Origin: Leuctra nigra
Taxonomy: Eukaryota > Arthropoda > Insecta > Plecoptera > Leuctridae
NCBI GenBank assembly: GCA_934045905.1
Contig: OW203765.1
Coordinates: 13,021,409 to 13,085,408, forward strand
Direction of reading: 5' to 3'
Length of the DNA: 64,000 nt
The notes beneath the pieces were generated by a model. It was not told the origin of the DNA, searched no databases, and saw only the letters and a list, made by a program, of their open reading frames with translations. Positions 11,058-22,663 of the stretch are shown one piece after another. The translations under genes and the position numbers were made by a program. The stretch's first letter is position 1; each line of letters starts with the position of its first letter.

Positions 11058-11386
11058 AACACCTCGAACCGAAATTATGTCTATCGAAAATGTCATTAAA
11101 AGCCAATAATTCTTGAATTTCGTCACAGACTTGTATAAATATCTCCAAAATTTCCAAAAATATTGGTCCCAATAACCTTGCTAAGTTTTAAGTTGATCGA
11201 TTAAACCTTTGATTGAACGGTTCATTGTTAAGTTTCAAAAATCACATGATATCCTTCAAACAATATACCTGGGACCACTCATATGATATGATAAACTTTT
11301 GAAAATAACTACAAATTAGACTGAAAATTGGCAAAAATACCTTAAATGTGGCTACCAATTACCATGCGAAGTTTTTAGTTGGTCGG

Positions 11387-11617
11387 TCAATCGGCAATAC
11401 CCGCTGCACGAGAGCGGGTATTGCGTTGATTGTTTGAGTATCTCCTTGCAGCAGTCTGGTCGGGGGTCTCTTTGCTCCTTGATGCTTTATTATTAACGAC
11501 ATTTTGTTTCAACCTTTTAGATTTAGCTTCGTCAGTTTCTTGATCTTCAATTTCACGCAGACGCTTTTTCGCCTTTATGGCTTTCATTCTAGCAGAAGTC
11601 TTTCCATTTTTCGGCAT
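11387..11617 (-). CDS. 76-aa basic ORF, STPR-like
   Basis: A very Lys/Arg/Ala-rich frame with segments such as MKAIKAKKRLREIEDQ and SKETPDQTAARRYSNNQ. The latter resembles one unit of the score-and-three amino-acid repeats found in some Helitron-associated and DNA-binding arthropod proteins. Only one unit is visible and no partner ORF is nearby. It may be a transposon fragment or a short nuclear protein. Function is unknown. Confidence 0.3.
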   Translation of the reverse strand: MPKNGKTSARMKAIKAKKRLREIEDQETDEAKSKRLKQNVVNNKASRSKETPDQTAARRYSNNQRNTRSRAAGIAD

Positions 11618-12249
11618 GTTTAAATAGGGATAAGATAGGTAATGAAAAAGTAAGAAGTAGAGTACCTACCTAATTAAAGTACAATAATATTTGTGTGATC
11701 AATGTTTGAAATGCACGAAATGTGTGCTCAAAGACGTAATGTATTCAATGTCGTAATGTTACGAAATGAATCTTGAACAAAACTTCGCAAATATGAAAAT
11801 AAAGTAAACACCTTTCAACTAATAAGCGAAAGGAATCAAAGTTCCACACAAAAAAACGGATCAGGTAAAATAGTAACTACCTAGTTTAGAAACGGAATGA
11901 ATCCAACGTTTCCAAGAAGAAAATAATTTGAAATAATCAATCCCCTGGACAAAAACTGTAGATACCTAATATCTATGCTTTAAAAGCGATTCAATTTTAC
12001 TAATACCTTCACAAAGTACACCAAATTGCCAAAATTATCAACGAAAAGAAGCAAAATGCAGTAGAGATTTGGAATGACGTGTGAACGCTAGAAGAGAACA
12101 AACGCCACTCAATGATATTATTGAAATGTGAGCTTATGTTTCTAATCCCTCCTGGATGCAAAATCAGCCAAGTAGAAACACGGGAGGCACGGCCATCAGA
12201 ACTACGAATTGACGAAAAGACAATCAAGGTCCTTAAAAACTCGAAATGA

Positions 12250-14245
12250 TTTGTTGGAAACTATGATCCAAATTGAATTATTCAAATTTGATCAACTCAA
12301 TAAACATAAAAATATCTGCTTTTCACTAAAAAAGTGTACATACCATCAAAACACTCTTGTACCTAAAGCAAATCAGATTCAGTTGCATTGGAAAGACATT
12401 CATTTTCAATGTTTCATTTCTGACAGCTATTAAAAATGTCAATAAGTGCATACTTTCTTGACAGATTCGGCTGAAAATTTGTAAAATAAGTGACATTGTT
12501 GGTCTTACTGACCATGCTAAATATGAGTTTGATCACATTTCTCGAAGACCATTTTCATTTTTTAGGCTATCAGGAGATACTTATTTTAACAATGAACCAA
12601 TGGATGGATTTCAAAAAAAAGTTGGGTCTGCAAACAGAGAAGGTTGTCTTTACATGTGTGCAAAATTTCAGGTCGATCGGTGAAACGGTGCGACTTCTAT
12701 TGCTTCCTTTAGCATACAAAAACAAAAACAAAAAAAAAAACAAAAAAAAAACAGAGGTCCGTGCTAAAAGAGCCAAATGGAGTCGCTCGCTTCGCTCGCT
12801 CAATTATTTATTACCAATTTTCCTTGCAACTCTATTGGGCTGGAAATGTGTAAAATATTATGCTATCTAGTCAAAACGTTGTTTTCATAACTGTGCAACA
12901 CAATCCATATCGTAAAATAAATTATTTTAGATAAGGTTTACCTATACCTATGTATATGAAATACCTACATTACATTTTGACTACATTATGTATTGCAATT
13001 TGATTCACTAAGAAAAGAATCTGTCTTACATTGATATTGAGAATAGCCATCTATAAACTTTGCTTTGCTACATAGAGCAACCCAGAATGCAGTGGAATTT
13101 CTGTTTTGAAATGTCATTTCTGACAGTTATTAAAACTGTCAATAAGTGCATCTATGTTCTTGACTGGTAGGGCTGAAAATTCGTAAAATAAGAGACAATG
13201 TTGGTCTGAACGACCATGCAAAATATGAGTTTGATTGATCAGATTAATCGAAGACCATTTGATAGGTCAAATGGTGGTGTGGCTATAGGCCGTTTTAAAT
13301 TAAGTATAAAAATGTCAGTTAAATGTCTATTACTCTTGAAAGCTCATTACAGATTTGTAAAAAATCACTTATAATGCTGGTAGACATGACCTTGCAAAAT
13401 TTGGTGATGATCGGTCAAACTATTGCAGTTATATACACAGAGTTTCCTTCATCCCCATTGCCAAGCTAACTATAACTACACATCAAGTTTCCGATGCAAC
13501 CAATGGAGCGAACTTGCTGAAAATCATTTTGACCATAACGAGAATAGTAATTTAAGTTGTGTGAAAAAATTGGCCTGATCCATTACTTCGTTTGGCAGGA
13601 GACGCTAAATGCACAAATAAACACACACAAAAAAAACAGAGATTTGAGCCATAAGTTTCAAGTGGAGACGCTCGCTACGCTCGCTTGATAACTATGTTTC
13701 TTCTAATAGTCCATTATAATGTTATTGTCCAACTTTATACTGATCACTTATTAGAGTATTCAAACTGATCAGATGTTAAAAATTCAATTGAGGATGCATT
13801 TATTGAGCGAGCGACTCCTTTTGGCTCTTTTGGCATGGACCTTCTTTTGTTTGTTTTGTATTTTTCTGTTTCTAACCGATACAGAGGTCGCACCGTTTCA
13901 CCGATCACTCTGAAAATTTGCACACATGTAATGACAACCGTTTCTGTTTGTAGGCCCTAATTTATTTGATATCTGTTCATTGGTTCATTGGTAAAATTAA
14001 TATCTCCTGATAGGTTGAAAAATGAAAATGGTCTTCGAGAAGTCTGATCAAACTCATATTTTGTGGTCATTAAGACCATTTTTAATTTCTGTCAGATATG
14101 AAGTATCGAAATGAATGTTTTTCCACTGCAACTGAATCTGATTTGCTTTAGGTACCAGAGTGTTTAGATGCTATTTTTAAAGTTTTAGTGAAACGCAGAT
14201 ACTTGACTTTTATGATGATTGAGTGGATCATATTTCAATTCAACG
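12250..14245. mobile_element. 2-kb inverted-repeat element (about 0.45-0.55 kb arms)
   Basis: The left arm (about 12250-12810) and the right arm (about 13795-14245) are diverged reverse complements. Shared phrases include GTGCAAAATTTCAG, CACCGTTTCACCGATC and its complement, and the CGCTCGCT end. A third copy of part of the arm lies inside (13105-13260). An internal A-rich tract is at 12717-12750. A degenerate relative is at about 60780-61060. No transposase is seen. Confidence 0.6.
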
Positions 14246-14284
14246 TGGATGTTTGTATATGTTTTATGTACGATAAAAAACCAT

Positions 14285-14950
14285 CTTTCAGAGAACAACA
14301 AAGTATTGCTGTATAAAATGCTAATCAGACCAATTCTCACATATGCCTCACCTGTTTGGAGTAATACTGCAAAATCTAATTACAACAAGCTACAAATAGT
14401 TCAAAATAAATGTCTAAGAATGGCGGGCAACATACCCAGATACATTTCAATCGACTCGATCCACAGAAAATACAGAATACCTAAATTAACAGACCATATC
14501 TTCGAACTGACTTACCGATTCTACATCAATTGTGCAAGAAATATGCATAACCCCTAATCATGTACACGATCTGGGCAACTATACAATAAATTCACTCAAT
14601 TACAAGAAATACAAACACAAAAGCCCGAAACATATACTTATGTAACCTTTTATGATATCTTGTCCCATAGATGACACTTATATTTTATTTTCTAATGTAT
14701 ATTAGACTTACCTTTTCTGATCTTTCATTTTGAACAATCAATATGTTGCAGGTTTTTTAAATTGCCACATCTTTTTACCTGTATCTCTTATCTTATGTAA
14801 AATAAAATAAAAATCATCAAAACTATTACTATTTAGCATTAAGTTTCAATTTAACAAGTGGAGGCGAAAGCCAGGAATTGTTAAAAATAACATTAGAAAT
14901 TGTAAATAATCTATGTATATATTATTCAATAAAGATGTTTAAAAAAAATG
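14285..14950 (+). mobile_element. Jockey-type LINE 3' fragment (RT C-terminus)
   Basis: The frame ending at 14557 encodes a fragment typical of the end of Jockey-clade reverse transcriptases: LYKMLIRPILTYASPVW, then LQIVQNKCLRM. Upstream RT domains are absent, so this is a 5'-truncated copy. After the stop, about 370 bp of 3'UTR-like sequence leads to AATAAAGATG near 14929 and an A-run. It abuts the inverted-repeat element at 12250-14245. Confidence 0.75.
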
Positions 14951-15125
14951 TACGTTTGGTCGACGGTTTGGTACAGTACGTATTTCCGGTTCGAGAATTT
15001 GCACGTACCGGTGCTCGCTCATCAAGGCGTTACACTTAGCGTTTTCCAAGTTTATTATTTATTTGTTCCAATAGGTACTTTTAAATCTTATATAGGTAAG
15101 TGTATTTTTACTATGTTAAGTATAC

Positions 15126-15213
15126 CTTCATCCGTCTCCTGCGGTATTGGCTCAGACTGTACCAACTGCAGCAACATCAACACGGCGAACAACGCCACTA
15201 GGACGATCTTCAT
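15126..15213 (-). CDS. First coding exon of a secreted protein (signal peptide)
   Basis: The ATG at 15213 begins MKIVLVALFAVLMLLQLVQS, a textbook signal peptide with a cleavage site expected after VQS, followed by EPIPQETDE. The exon then meets a splice donor (AAG|GTATAC, exon end 15126) in phase 1. Upstream on the minus strand a TATA-like TTTTATATTT lies near 15345 and an initiator-like TCAGTAGTCA near 15310. The next exon should lie below 15125, but none could be identified. The mature protein, and so its function, is unknown. Confidence 0.55.
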
Positions 15214-15446
15214 GATGGACCAGGAGGCTGTATGATGATATTGATCTGCTCATGGACCACGGTATTAATACTCTGCAGAGCACACATCCTCGTCACCAGT
15301 GACTACTGACTAGGAATGCTCATGGCCATGGCCAAGATCAACATTGACAAATATAAAAACAAGCAAGTGTGTTTCAGGCATTAGCCGAATGCTGTGAAAT
15401 AATATATATTAATCTCTATGCATCTCATGACGAGAGACAAAAAGCA

Positions 15447-16600
15447 AGCTGGGTCCACATAGACCGTTTTTGCGTTTTGCGTTTTCCGTTTTTCTCTATT
15501 GACCAATCACAAGCCCGCCGCACGCGGATTTTCTTCTCGCCGCGCCGCATAAACTTCATCGAGGATTTTAAAAAAGAAGCGCGGCGGAAGTGACGTAAAA
15601 CTTTTAATAACCAATCACGCGCGGCTACGTCACATGATCAAATAACATGGCCGATCTGACACTATATACATTATTTTAAAATTACATACCTGGGAAGAAT
15701 ATCCCTCTAATTACTCACAAACTGTCACTGACAAAATATATAAATAACGTTTGTATACACTGTTCTCGTGTAGAGAACAGCTTACTTCACACTACTAAAT
15801 TTAAGTTGACGGCAGAAGAGCTTCAAACGTGAAATCTGCTGCAATGTTAAACTCAGACCAGGTCTATAGAATGGAATGTCAAGGTCAAGTCAAGGTCTAT
15901 GGATCGAACAGAACGGATACTAGCGCAGCGTTTTGATAGAAGTACACACTAGATTTGATTTGAATCTTTCCTCGGTAGGTACAAAACCATGGTCAAACAA
16001 GTATTCACTTTTAAATTAACTCCTTCAATAATAAATAAAACATTCTTAATTAAATTCCCCGTTCTCGAGTGTTTTCATTCACTTTTTAAATGAATTAACT
16101 GCCCAATAACCTAAGATAACATGCATCTGACATTTAGATCAAAGATTTAATTTTAATTGACTATCAATTAATGAAGAGAGATGATGTATAGGATCTACTG
16201 ATAAAACAGTTCCGGTAACTGCCAATATCGTACACTGGCGCTAGTATCTGTTCTGTATTCTCGTTCGGGGGTGCATTTCATAGCATTTCCTTCTGCGAGT
16301 TCCGCCCGTAATTCGTATTCAAGTGTTTCCATGGTAAAGCATTCATCTGCCGTCACCTTAAATTTAGTAGTGTGAAGTAAGCTGTTCTCTACACGGTGTA
16401 TGCACTTTCTGTTTTCAACGGTCTCCTGACATCTACAAGGAACAGTTTAAACAAGGCTGGGGTCAAGGTGCTTACAAACGTTTTTGTAGAAGACGCAATA
16501 CGCAAAACGCTCTATGTGGATAGTCCAACCAAAAACGTCGATATTTCATTTGTAAAAATGGAAAACGCAAAACGGAAAAACGGCCTATGTGGACCCGGCT
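15447..16600. mobile_element. 1.15-kb TIR element with nested internal inverted repeats
   Basis: Ends AGCTGGGTCCACATAGACCG and CGGCCTATGTGGACCCGGCT are inverted repeats that extend through GTTTTGCGTTTTCC. Internally, 15755-15826 and 16347-16402 are also reverse complements (AGAACAGCTTACTTCAC). No transposase ORF and no clear target duplication are seen. The superfamily is undetermined. Confidence 0.7.
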
Positions 16601-17072
16601 AAACCGCATTAACAAAGGCGCGGAAAGCGTTTTATGGGTTTTTTCTCTAAGCTAATCATAAACCCAGAAACTCGCTTTCCGCGCTTATGTGGATGCGTCT
16701 TTTAAGTTATACATTTCATGGAAATCCATTAGTTGGTTAAGCTGTTAAGCTGTTGGTTGGTTGGCTATCCAGGAGGCCCTGGATTAAGTTAGTATGGACA
16801 AAGTTATGGCTCCTGATAATTTTTCAATAGTTTTAAGGTTCCTGCTTGGGAAGATGTAATATTGTGAGTACAAGTATTTCAGCAATCTCTACTCATCAAT
16901 TTGAATCAATTTGTTTCATCAGGAGTGCTTTTTTTAAGAAACTTTGAAGCAATTTTGTATTTCATTTTGGTGATTTGGAAGAAGATTTGCCATAGGAAAA
17001 CAATGACTTTTCAAGGCATGGCCTCCTAGTAGTTCGAAGAGCAGAATCTGGATTATACTCAAGGTTCAATAT

Positions 17073-18085
17073 ATGTCTCAAGAAACTTCAGCCCTCCAGC
17101 AAATATGCCCATTTTGTAGTAAATGTTTTAAACGAGTCAAGACCCACATCTCCCGTGCTCACCCTCAAGAATACCGAGCAAGTGTTTCCGAGAAATACAC
17201 GTCTAAGACAGCTCCAGATCCTTCTCTTGCGCATGTTGCTGCAGACGAAGACAATGTCCACGATGTCGAACCTTCGCAAGAGACGAAAGCAACACGTGAG
17301 TACCACGCGCGACTAGACAAATTTAACTCCGAGTTAAAAGACATTGTCCAGGAGGATGATTTCCATCGTGTAGTAAATGAATTCTCTACATTTCTGTCGA
17401 CGGCTATTCAATCCTTGCCTGGCCCTAAGCATCCAGCGACCAAGTATTATGAAGCTAGGAAGAAGAAAGCATCATTTACGAATGAGAGGAATTATTCTGA
17501 AACATCGAATCCTCAGAGAAAATCGAAGAGGGACCGGCAGAAGCGGAATGAGGTGTTCAACAATTCAAACAATTCAAACGTGGAGGTGAATTGTTCAACA
17601 ATGGTGAATTGTTCAACAATTCAACAATTCAAACGTGGAGGTGGAGTACTCATCGCAGTGTCCTGAAAAGCTACCATCATCTGTCACGAGAAGAGACATC
17701 GAAGCTCTGAGAGAATCTCTTGCCCTGGTAGAAAACGCCATGAAGAGGAATGATAACGTTGTTCGATGTGGGGATTACAATCTGCCCCAAGTCTTCTGGC
17801 TTCCTCAACATACTTCCTCAACATTCAACATTCTAAATGTCTACAATCTGCATCAGTAACGGTCATCACTTAGATCTCCTGTTTTACAACTCTCCACTTT
17901 TACCCTTTTACTCTTTAATGTGTCTTGTTTATTCATATTTATATTTATTGTGTCTTACGTAACTTCTTTAATCATAGTTTAAAAATATTTGTTTTTGTTA
18001 TGTTTAAATCCCACTTGTGGAATACTTGTATTCTGTTGGCGATTTCAAATAAAATGAAAATGAAAATGAAATGAAAATGAAAGGT
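17073..18085 (+). mobile_element. Degenerate non-LTR retrotransposon (zinc finger, endonuclease piece, 3' tail)
   Basis: The frame 17073-17666 begins with a C2H2-like finger (CPFCSKCFKRVKTHISRAHP) followed by a basic segment (PQRKSKRDRQKR) of the kind found ahead of LINE enzymatic domains. A repetitive AACAATTCAA tract (17560-17635) then leads into GGGVLIAVS and, in another frame (17656-17859), GDYNLP-type residues of an apurinic endonuclease domain. The RT is missing. The 3' end has TTGGCGATTTCAAATAAAA and a (GAAAAT)n tail at 18047-18083, as in CR1/Jockey-like elements. It is internally deleted and frameshifted. Confidence 0.6.
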
Positions 18086-18815
18086 AGAACCACCATAACC
18101 TCAATGTTTCCGATTTACTTGAAATTTTGGTGACTTATTGATAATCATGCAATACACAATCCATGAAAAAATGAAACACTTCTCGTGTCCAGTTTATGAG
18201 ATAAATTGATTTGTCTCCCCCATGTTATCTTATGGCGGAAAAAGAAAATCGTGTCATTTTTAGGCTAAAATGAAGATCTATTTTTTTTGTCTCGATAGAT
18301 TTGAGCAAAAAACTTTTTTTATGGTAGACATATGGACATACTATCAGGAAAAAAATTGAAAACAATACCAACGTGTGCTATTTTAAAAGTTATATACCAA
18401 ATTCGAAATGATTTTCCTATACCTCCCATGTTAAAGTTTTGTTCATCCTCTGATAACATAAAATTGAAAACTCATTGTTGAACTGGAGTTGCAAACTACA
18501 GAACATTAAATGAGTCTGTTGTACTTAAATATAGTTGAAATGTAGGAAAACGTTATTTGAACTTGTAATTTCAAGAATATTTTTTTTTGTATATGTCGAT
18601 CGATTGCTCCCCCTTAAACTTAAAATAACATTATTCTCAGATTTTTAAATTTACTGGAACCGCTTGACCGATCAACTTAAAACTTTGCATGGTCATTTGG
18701 GTCATTTTAGGTATCTCTTTTTTGTAATTTTGTAATTTTGCCATTTATTTTTTGCAAATAATTTTCAAAAATTATTGACATTATTTTAAGGATATTTTAG
18801 TAATATATCCCAGGG
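18086..18815. other. Non-coding stretch, nothing recognised
   Basis: AT-rich sequence with several phrases common to interspersed repeats (for example GACCGATCAACTTAAAACTT near 18665), but no boundaries, ORF or RNA structure could be supported. Confidence 0.4.
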
Positions 18816-18926
18816 GTGCGATCACATAAAATGATAACTTACTTGTCGCAGCGAGAAGGCCGTGAATAACATTTAAATGAGAAAATTGTCGCTGCGACAA
18901 GTAAGTTGTCATTTTATGTAATCCCA
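18816..18926. mobile_element. Small palindromic MITE
   Basis: Arms containing AACTTACTTGTCGCAGCGA and its reverse complement flank a 30-bp centre (GAAGGCCGTGAATAACATTT). The same centre with degraded arms occurs at about 49405-49492, showing a family. Confidence 0.7.
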
Positions 18927-19523
18927 TCCCAGGAGGCCCTAGAGGAAGGTGGAGCAACCTCCACCCCCCAACCCGACTTTAGTTGGATGGGGTAATTAAT
19001 TGTTAATTAATTGATATAATAAAAATTATTTTTAAATATTTAATCACTGCTCTTGATGCTTCAGTTCCAAGGTCTGTATAGAGCAGAGACTTGCAAACGC
19101 ATAATAAATCGCATGTAAAACGAAGGCTCGCTTATCAACGCGTTACACAGAGCGTTTTTCTAGTGTTAGATCATGTTGAAGTAATAAGAATAATATGTTT
19201 TAAGGAATTGACAGCAGAGTGTCAAGTTAACACATTTCGTGAATATAATAATACAGTCAATTGAGTGATAATGGGAATAATAATATCCTTGTTTGTCAAA
19301 TAATAATGTGTCAGAACAGTAAGGCCAGCAACAAGGACTTTCTGCACCAGAAGGCTATATCCATGAATTTCTATAAATAAAATAGGTACCGATGTTTAAT
19401 TTTATTCAGTATTGTTAAAGGTAGTTAATGATAATATTCTGTCATTATTTTTTTTACGAAAAAGAAATATCCAGGGCATTTAAAAATAACTTGTTATTTT
19501 AGTAACAATGTGACAATGTTAGT

Positions 19524-19832
19524 AACAATGTTTTAACGGAACAGGTTGACTGAGTGGTAACGCTGTGAACTTGTATTCCGGAGGCCCGGGTTCGATTCCC
19601 GCGGCCGTCCTTCCTGACTGGGGTTTTTTCGTGGTATTCCCTCAGTCGACAGGCAAATGCTGGGAAAGTACCCTACTAATAGGCCACGACCACCTCCTTC
19701 CCACCTTCCATCCTCACCTACTCTTCACCATCATCTCCCAATCATCATCATAATCATTCATCCGTCGCCATTAGCCTCGCTGCAGAACAGTGCGACGTTA
19801 AGCCCCAGACAAAAAACAACAACAATGTTTTA
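19524..19832 (+). mobile_element. tRNA-headed SINE, intact, 12-bp TSD
   Basis: The body (19536-19820) starts with a tRNA-like head: box A TTGACTGAGTGGTAACGC and box B GGGTTCGATTCCCGC. It continues with a unique region (GCAAATGCTGGGAAAGTACC) and ends GTGCGACGTTAAGCCCCAGA plus an A-rich tail. The perfect duplication AACAATGTTTTA flanks it (19524-19535, 19821-19832). Relatives are at 31337-31646, 33555-33880, 35340-35512, 36944-37198 and 37653-37899. Confidence 0.9.
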
Positions 19833-19869
19833 GTCCATTAATTACGTCAGAGTTTCTTAGGCCAGATTC

Positions 19870-20540
19870 AACCCCCCCACCCCCCTCCTCCCTCCAACCC
19901 ATGTCACAGCTTGTCACAAAATTGACGACTCTCCCACCTTAATAACTATACGTCACATATTGACAGACACCCTCCACCCCCCCCCCCCCCCAATTTTTTT
20001 TTTTTTAATATTTACATTTATTTCTTTTAACTGCGTATTTATACGGGTTTGCTTGAAGTCAATATATTTTGGGGTTTGATCAACGACGTCTAATACATGG
20101 TCTAAGGGTTTGATACGTAAATTTTAAATCGAAGTAGGTAACTGGTATCACTTTACTCAACATAAGAAATTAAAATTCAATGTGTGTACCAATTGTTACC
20201 AACTCATGAACTTCAAACTTGAAAGTCACTATTTTATATTAAATATTAAAATAGGTATTTAATAAATTTTAGTTTCAAAAAGTGTTACGTCACACAACTC
20301 TTACCCCCCCCCCCCCCCCCCCCCCCCCCAATTCGTGTACGTAATTTATGGACGCCCCTAAAATTACTTTATGATGAGCCCATTTTCCGACACAGTGTAA
20401 AATATGGATAAAAGCTGATTAGTGCAAATTTCTTTCCGATCGGTCGACGATATTACGATATGACGTCACTTCCTGTTCCTGATATCTATCTATATAGAAA
20501 TAATTCAATCGCCCACCCCCCCCCCCCCCCCCACCCTTCT
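19870..20540. repeat. C-rich region with three poly-C runs
   Basis: Runs of 14 to about 24 C's lie near 19976-19992, 20305-20329 and 20516-20532, embedded in AT-rich sequence. No ORF is supported. Confidence 0.6.
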
Positions 20541-20856
20541 TCTCTCCCACTTTGTCCGAATTCAAAATATCGACACAAGAAAGTATTTTTTGCATCTTCT
20601 GAGCTATAAAACACTGTCAAAAGTCACCATTCCAGGATTGTTGAATGCACTACATCTTTTTTTCCGTTCGTGTAAGAGCATGTATACAATATAATGTCCT
20701 AGGTCATGACAATCCTTGGTTTATAGCCAAAAGGACAACAACGGAAATTAATCTTAAAGTTGTTGACATTCAAACCCAGTGCTGAAATATCATGCTTTCA
20801 GTGAAACAGGAGTATCAAACGCTTTAGCTCTCGATAGCAGGGCATAATGCAAACAG

Positions 20857-21030
<174 letters not shown>

Positions 21031-21174
21031 CGATCCAATCCAAAGTGGATGACCATCCAGAGTTTATGTTGATAAGTCAAGCTGTTACATTTTTTTTTAT
21101 TTAAAAAGAATCGAGGATCTCGTTCAAGGACTATCTTTTGCGATCGCTTATATGGTGTGTACACCCCACCGATG

Positions 21175-21620
21175 GCTGCCACCTTAGCGCGGTGGTGGGG
21201 TTTGCGTTGGCCAATGATCCATTGCAGCTACGCCGGCGAGCATATGCTCATGTGTAAGGGTTACCCATGCCGGACAGATCAGTGGTGAGGTCCAGACAAA
21301 GAGCAGCCAGGGTCGTGATCAGATAGATCATGTCAGATGTCACAGCAATAGGGTGCGTGCGCCGCATCTGCACCGCGCGCAATAGGGTGAGTGCGCCGCA
21401 TCTGCACCGCGCAATTTGCGCGGTCCTTGAATTTGCGGTCCCCTCCCCTCCCCTCGGGCCGGCCTTCCCCCTCGAGATGGTGATCCCCCTGAAATCGGGT
21501 TCCGCCGGCCCGAATCCTCACACCCCCCGGTCCGTCCCCATTCCGGCCTGGCCTTCCCACCAGTGTTGGACTCCCCCGGATCGGGCCCGTTAGGACGACC
21601 CCTTCCCATGTCCACCACTT
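21175..21620. other. GC-rich island of unknown origin
   Basis: Much richer in G+C than its surroundings, with a 34-bp tandem duplication (GTGCGCCGCATCTGCACCGC at two sites between 21345 and 21412) and CCTCCCCTCGGGCCGGCC-type sequence. Overlapping ORFs on both strands show no protein family. It could be a CpG island, part of a repeat or foreign sequence. Confidence 0.4.
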
Positions 21621-22453
21621 TTATCAACAAAGTTAAATGCAAAAATGCAAAAATTAATGTGCGCAATATAACCTCGTCGTTGACGCGCCGTTAAACCACA
21701 ATAATCTAAACAATAATCTAATCTGGTGTGTACAAAATTTCAGATCAATTGGTTGAATAGTTTGCCCTGGGCACTGCTGGCAAATCCACAAACAAAAATA
21801 AAATCAAACAAACGAACAAACAAACAAACAAATAAACCAACAGAGAGAGTGCTATGTTATAAGTACCGTGGTGACAGATAGTTACTACAAGGTTGACGCT
21901 GGTCGAAGTGTGTTCGTATATACCTATAGATTCAAACAAAGTCACAAGTTTCACTCAAGTCTTGAGTTTTGATTAAAAAATTATTGCATGCATCTAGTAA
22001 GAAGTACAAGATTTTGGAACGGTGTTAGTGAACAGTGTTTTTATTTCAGTGTATCGAAATATAAAAGTATGAAAACAGTATAACAACCACAATAATCGTA
22101 TTACAACAGACACTAAACAAGCTACGCAACAAATAATAAAACTAAACATACTAGCAGTGTTATTTTCATCAAGTCTAAAACTCCTCTTCACTTTTCAAAT
22201 TTCTAGTAAAAGGATCAATCTATCAGCACTAAAATAAATAAATAAATAAATATTAAATAAATTATCAATAAATTATCTTCCGTCTATTCTACAATAAATT
22301 ACATCTAAATACTATTGTAAATGCAAAATGCATAGCAGATTTTCTGAATTCAAGGAATTATCATTAATCAGAGTCCAATCTTTTCCGTTAGAGGTCTGAA
22401 TTTTAAGAATGCAATGCAGTTTGAAGTCGCAATTGATCTCATGTGGATGTCGT

Positions 22454-22663
22454 TCAGCCCATCATGGAGGCGATGGTGTCGACGAGACCTCCGATAACCG
22501 GCGTCTTATTTGCCGTCGGCGCCGACGTCGGTGGAGGTTTCAACATTGATCGAGCAGCGTGCGTCAACTTCTGTCCCACGAGGTGGGCGATGTGGCTGGA
22601 GCGTCTCCACACGAACTCCCTCGTCTTGTCGTGGTCGTCGTCGTCCCCGCTGTCGATGCGGAC
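22454..22663 (-). CDS. Terminal exon of the unknown multi-exon gene (69 codons plus stop)
   Basis: Acceptor CTCTGCCTCTAG|GTCCG at 22664, phase 0, ending DTIASMMG-stop at 22454-22456. Inside the exon, the coding phrase CCACATCGCCCACCT (SHIAHL) is identical to part of each minisatellite unit in the adjacent intron, so exon and array share ancestry. Confidence 0.72.
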   Translation of the reverse strand, partial: VRIDSGDDDDHDKTREFVWRRSSHIAHLVGQKLTHAARSMLKPPPTSAPTANKTPVIGGLVDTIASMMG

